From contig DAOVCM010000062.1 of NCBI GenBank assembly GCA_030670015.1, positions 1-6,014 of the forward strand: a stretch of 6,014 nt of DNA, in the 5' to 3' direction. This document shows positions 4,915-6,014 of the stretch, piece by piece. Made by a program: the position numbers and the translations under genes. The stretch is from Candidatus Bathyarchaeota archaeon. GTDB taxonomy: Archaea; Thermoproteota; Bathyarchaeia; TCS64. Every line of letters starts with the position of its first letter. The stretch's first letter is position 1. Below the pieces are notes generated by a model. That model searched no databases. It was not told the DNA's origin and saw only the letters and a list, made by a program, of their open reading frames with translations.

Positions 4915-5124
4915 ATGACTTCGGCGCCTCAGATAAACCGTGCACACATTAATGAGCTCTTCCCTGAAACCAAAGCGAGACGTAAGATCGCCTGTACCCA
5001 TATGAACGGGAACAAGAACTCCAACACCAAGAAGAGGACCAAGATAGGTAAGATGATAGGTATGCCACGCTACATGGTGGGTGATGTCATCAAAATTCTT
5101 GAAAGGGAGGGGTTATCTAACTAG
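4915..5124 (+). CDS. Small winged-helix-like protein between two toxin-antitoxin modules
   Basis: A 69-residue basic protein, not assigned to a named family. The second half, KIGKMIGMPRYMVGDVIKIL then EREGLSN, has the layout of helix 2, turn, recognition helix of a winged or simple helix-turn-helix, and ETKARRKIACTHM (residues 18-30) could be helix 1. A short Asn/Lys-rich linker (NGNKNSNTKKRTK) replaces what is normally a longer stretch, and no beta wing follows, so it may be a truncated or decayed regulator. ATG 4915 fits a leaderless start from the TATA-like element at 4881-4894; ATG 5002 is a weaker alternative. It is divergent from the AbrB-PIN pair and ahead of the VapBC pair, so a regulatory role for either is possible but unproved. 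Confidence 0.45.
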   Translation: MTSAPQINRAHINELFPETKARRKIACTHMNGNKNSNTKKRTKIGKMIGMPRYMVGDVIKILEREGLSN

Positions 5125-5135
5125 CACCTCAGCAG

Positions 5136-5155
5136 TATGCCCCCATAGAGGCATA
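5136..5155. other. Hairpin after the winged-helix gene
   Basis: TATGCC and GGCATA are six-base perfect arms around an eight-base loop, beginning 11 bases after the stop at 5124. It is not followed by a T-run. It may be a transcript-end structure or a regulator site; low specificity. Confidence 0.3.
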
Positions 5156-5209
5156 GTGACAAGAAGGCTGGGTTAATTTTCTATAGAAGTAACTATCATT
5201 ACAAAACAC

Positions 5210-5238
5210 ATTTATGCCATAAAGTATACAAAGTATAC
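5210..5238 (+). promoter_or_regulatory. VapBC promoter with tandem 9-base repeat operator
   Basis: ATTTATG at 5210-5216 is the likely TATA box, putting transcription start near 5237. AAAGTATAC occurs twice in tandem (5221-5229, 5230-5238), each copy carrying the palindrome GTATAC. Antitoxins with a ribbon-helix-helix bind such closely spaced short repeats cooperatively, and a bound repressor here would cover the start of transcription. Confidence 0.6.
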
Positions 5239-5249
5239 AAGGTGACGAT

Positions 5250-5501
5250 GTGGCGAAGACGGTGAGAGTCGACGAGGAGACCTATAGAAGGCTGTGTGAA
5301 CAAGCTGGAAAATTGCAGACAGTGCTCAAACGCCCGGTCTCGCTGGACGAGACGATAAGATACCTGACAGGCAGATTGAAGATGAGGAATAGGATAAGCG
5401 ATCTGGCGGGTTCATGGGATATCTCCGACCAGGAGGCTGAAGCCATTAAGAAAGATCTCGCTGAGGGCTGGAAAAGATGGACATCAAAGCGGTATGCCTA
5501 G
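5250..5501 (+). CDS. VapB antitoxin, ribbon-helix-helix type
   Basis: An 83-residue antitoxin for the downstream VapC. The N-terminal KTVRVDEETYRRL is the ribbon-helix-helix beta strand and first helix, LKRPVSLDETIRYLTGRLK continues the fold (about residues 26-44), and the rest, including SDQEAEAIKKDLAEGWKRW, is the flexible toxin-binding part. GTG 5250 is chosen: GGTGA at 5241-5245 is four bases before it and AKTVRVDEETY begins at the second residue, as in other family members. The gene ends inside the toxin gene (25-base overlap), so translation is coupled. Presumed autorepressor at the tandem repeat upstream. Confidence 0.82.
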   Translation: MAKTVRVDEETYRRLCEQAGKLQTVLKRPVSLDETIRYLTGRLKMRNRISDLAGSWDISDQEAEAIKKDLAEGWKRWTSKRYA

Positions 5502-5884
5502 ACACAGACATCCTAGTAGACCACCTAAGGGGAGAGGAAAATGCAGTACACCAGATACAGGAACTTGAATCCTCAGGAGCCATCCTATCCACCACAACCA
5601 TAAACGCGTTCGAACTCTACTATGGAGCCCAGAAGACGAAGAGGGAGAGAAGCAGGGACGCCGTGAAGAAGCTTTTAAGCAGACTCGTCGTCCATGACTT
5701 CACAGAGAAGGCAGCGGAGAAGGCTGGAGAAATAGTTGCCCATCTTGAAGCCGAGGGTAATCCAATCGAGTTCAGAGACGCCTTCATCGGAGCAACAGCC
5801 ATCGCCAACAAAAGCACCCTCTTCACCAGAAACATCCGCCACTTCGAGAGAATCTCCGAGCTAGAACTCCACACACCTAACTAG
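5477..5884 (+). CDS. vapC: VapC toxin, PIN-domain ribonuclease
   Basis: Magnesium-dependent endoribonuclease of the VapBC family; members cut tRNA or rRNA when the antitoxin is lost. Conserved acidic residues are visible: D9 and D11 in LDTDILVDHL, E46 in INAFELYYGA and D101 in EFRDAFIGATA; the fourth position is TRNIRHFERI (N119), the form common in this VapC subgroup. The 135-residue length is normal and no lesion is seen. ATG 5477 lies within the antitoxin gene and overlaps it by 25 bases. The C-terminus ends HTPN. It is the second PIN toxin in the window and is not close in sequence to the minus-strand one. Confidence 0.85.
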   Translation: MDIKAVCLDTDILVDHLRGEENAVHQIQELESSGAILSTTTINAFELYYGAQKTKRERSRDAVKKLLSRLVVHDFTEKAAEKAGEIVAHLEAEGNPIEFRDAFIGATAIANKSTLFTRNIRHFERISELELHTPN

Positions 5885-5915
5885 CATGGCTTCTAACGCA
5901 CAGCTCGCGCGCGTG

Positions 5916-5933
5916 AATGATGAGAGCATCATT
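5916..5933. other. Perfect inverted repeat AATGATG-AGAG-CATCATT
   Basis: Seven-base arms around a four-base loop, 32 bases after the VapC stop. No T-run follows at once. It overlaps two candidate start codons (5917, 5920), so it could hide a start in the RNA, or be an end structure of the VapBC transcript. Confidence 0.4.
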
Positions 5934-6014
5934 GATTGTGCCAAGGAAAAAGCAGTTAGATGAAGTGACGGTCAGGTACGTGGCAGAGAATTTTATAGAG
6001 GGATTCAAAGCATT
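5917..6014 (+). CDS. Possible start of a further gene (runs off right edge)
   Basis: From ATG 5917 (or 5920) a frame stays open to the window end: MMRASLIVPRKKQLDEVTVR followed by YVAENFIEGFKA. The composition is protein-like and a TGA precedes the start directly. No Shine-Dalgarno or TATA box is evident. A competing short frame at 5886-5963 (MASNAQLARVNDESIIDCAK, then EKAVR and stop) overlaps it. Family not recognised; too little is visible to name it. Confidence 0.35.
   Translation, partial: MMRASLIVPRKKQLDEVTVRYVAENFIEGFKA

Noticed and set aside
5620..5874. 84-residue minus-strand frame
   Set aside because: Antisense shadow of VapC.
5117..5886. Exact 10-base repeat CTAACTAGCA at 5117-5126 and 5877-5886 flanking the VapBC module
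   Set aside because: Each copy straddles an Asn-stop codon pair, and about a dozen or more 10-base repeats are expected by chance in 6 kb, so it is not evidence of a target-site duplication.

Overview
The window looks archaeal, possibly from the TACK/Bathyarchaeia side, although the lineage is a guess. Several genes have a T/A-rich TATA-like box about 25 bases before a start codon with almost no leader. GTG, TTG and apparently CTG starts occur. The protein families (DUF3795, an Lrp/AsnC-like regulator with two helix-turn-helices, AbrB-PIN and ribbon-helix-helix-PIN toxin-antitoxin pairs, AbiE) fit this. Most genes are small and many stretches are decayed, so this is an accessory region of toxin-antitoxin modules and gene wreckage.

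Bases 1-1400 read mostly on the minus strand. They hold the start of a tRNA-dihydrouridine synthase gene running off the left edge, a very AT-rich Cys-rich DUF3795 gene, and the remains of an Lrp-like regulator broken by at least two frameshifts, an in-frame stop and a 3' truncation. A 28-base direct repeat (27/28 identical) lies on each side of the DUF3795 gene. One copy is in front of the dus gene and the other sits exactly where the regulator remnant ends, so the DUF3795 gene looks like an inserted or recombined islet.

Bases 1400-3600 hold a short gene-poor stretch, a small zinc-ribbon-like protein with one expected cysteine replaced by serine, and a complete AbiE type module: AbiEi (winged-helix antitoxin/repressor) and AbiEii (nucleotidyltransferase toxin), overlapping by ATGA.

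Bases 3600-4200 contain no intact gene. They hold a single orphan CRISPR-repeat-like sequence and a fragment of an M32 carboxypeptidase whose HExxH zinc motif is destroyed. Two unidentified short open frames follow.

Bases 4190-5884 carry two further toxin-antitoxin modules. On the minus strand an AbrB-type antitoxin is followed by a PIN toxin whose first catalytic aspartate is recovered only if translation starts at a non-AUG codon, CTG 4611, which has a well-placed Shine-Dalgarno. A perfect 14-base palindrome sits just before the likely antitoxin start. On the plus strand a ribbon-helix-helix VapB overlaps a VapC PIN toxin, with a tandem 9-base repeat as likely operator. Between the two modules, divergent from the first, is a small winged-helix-like protein. 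Bases after 5885 hold a hairpin and perhaps the start of one more gene.

The three modules belong to known families. The less ordinary points are the clustering, the repeat-bounded islet, the non-AUG start and the decayed fragments between modules. I do not see firm evidence for a wholly new system.
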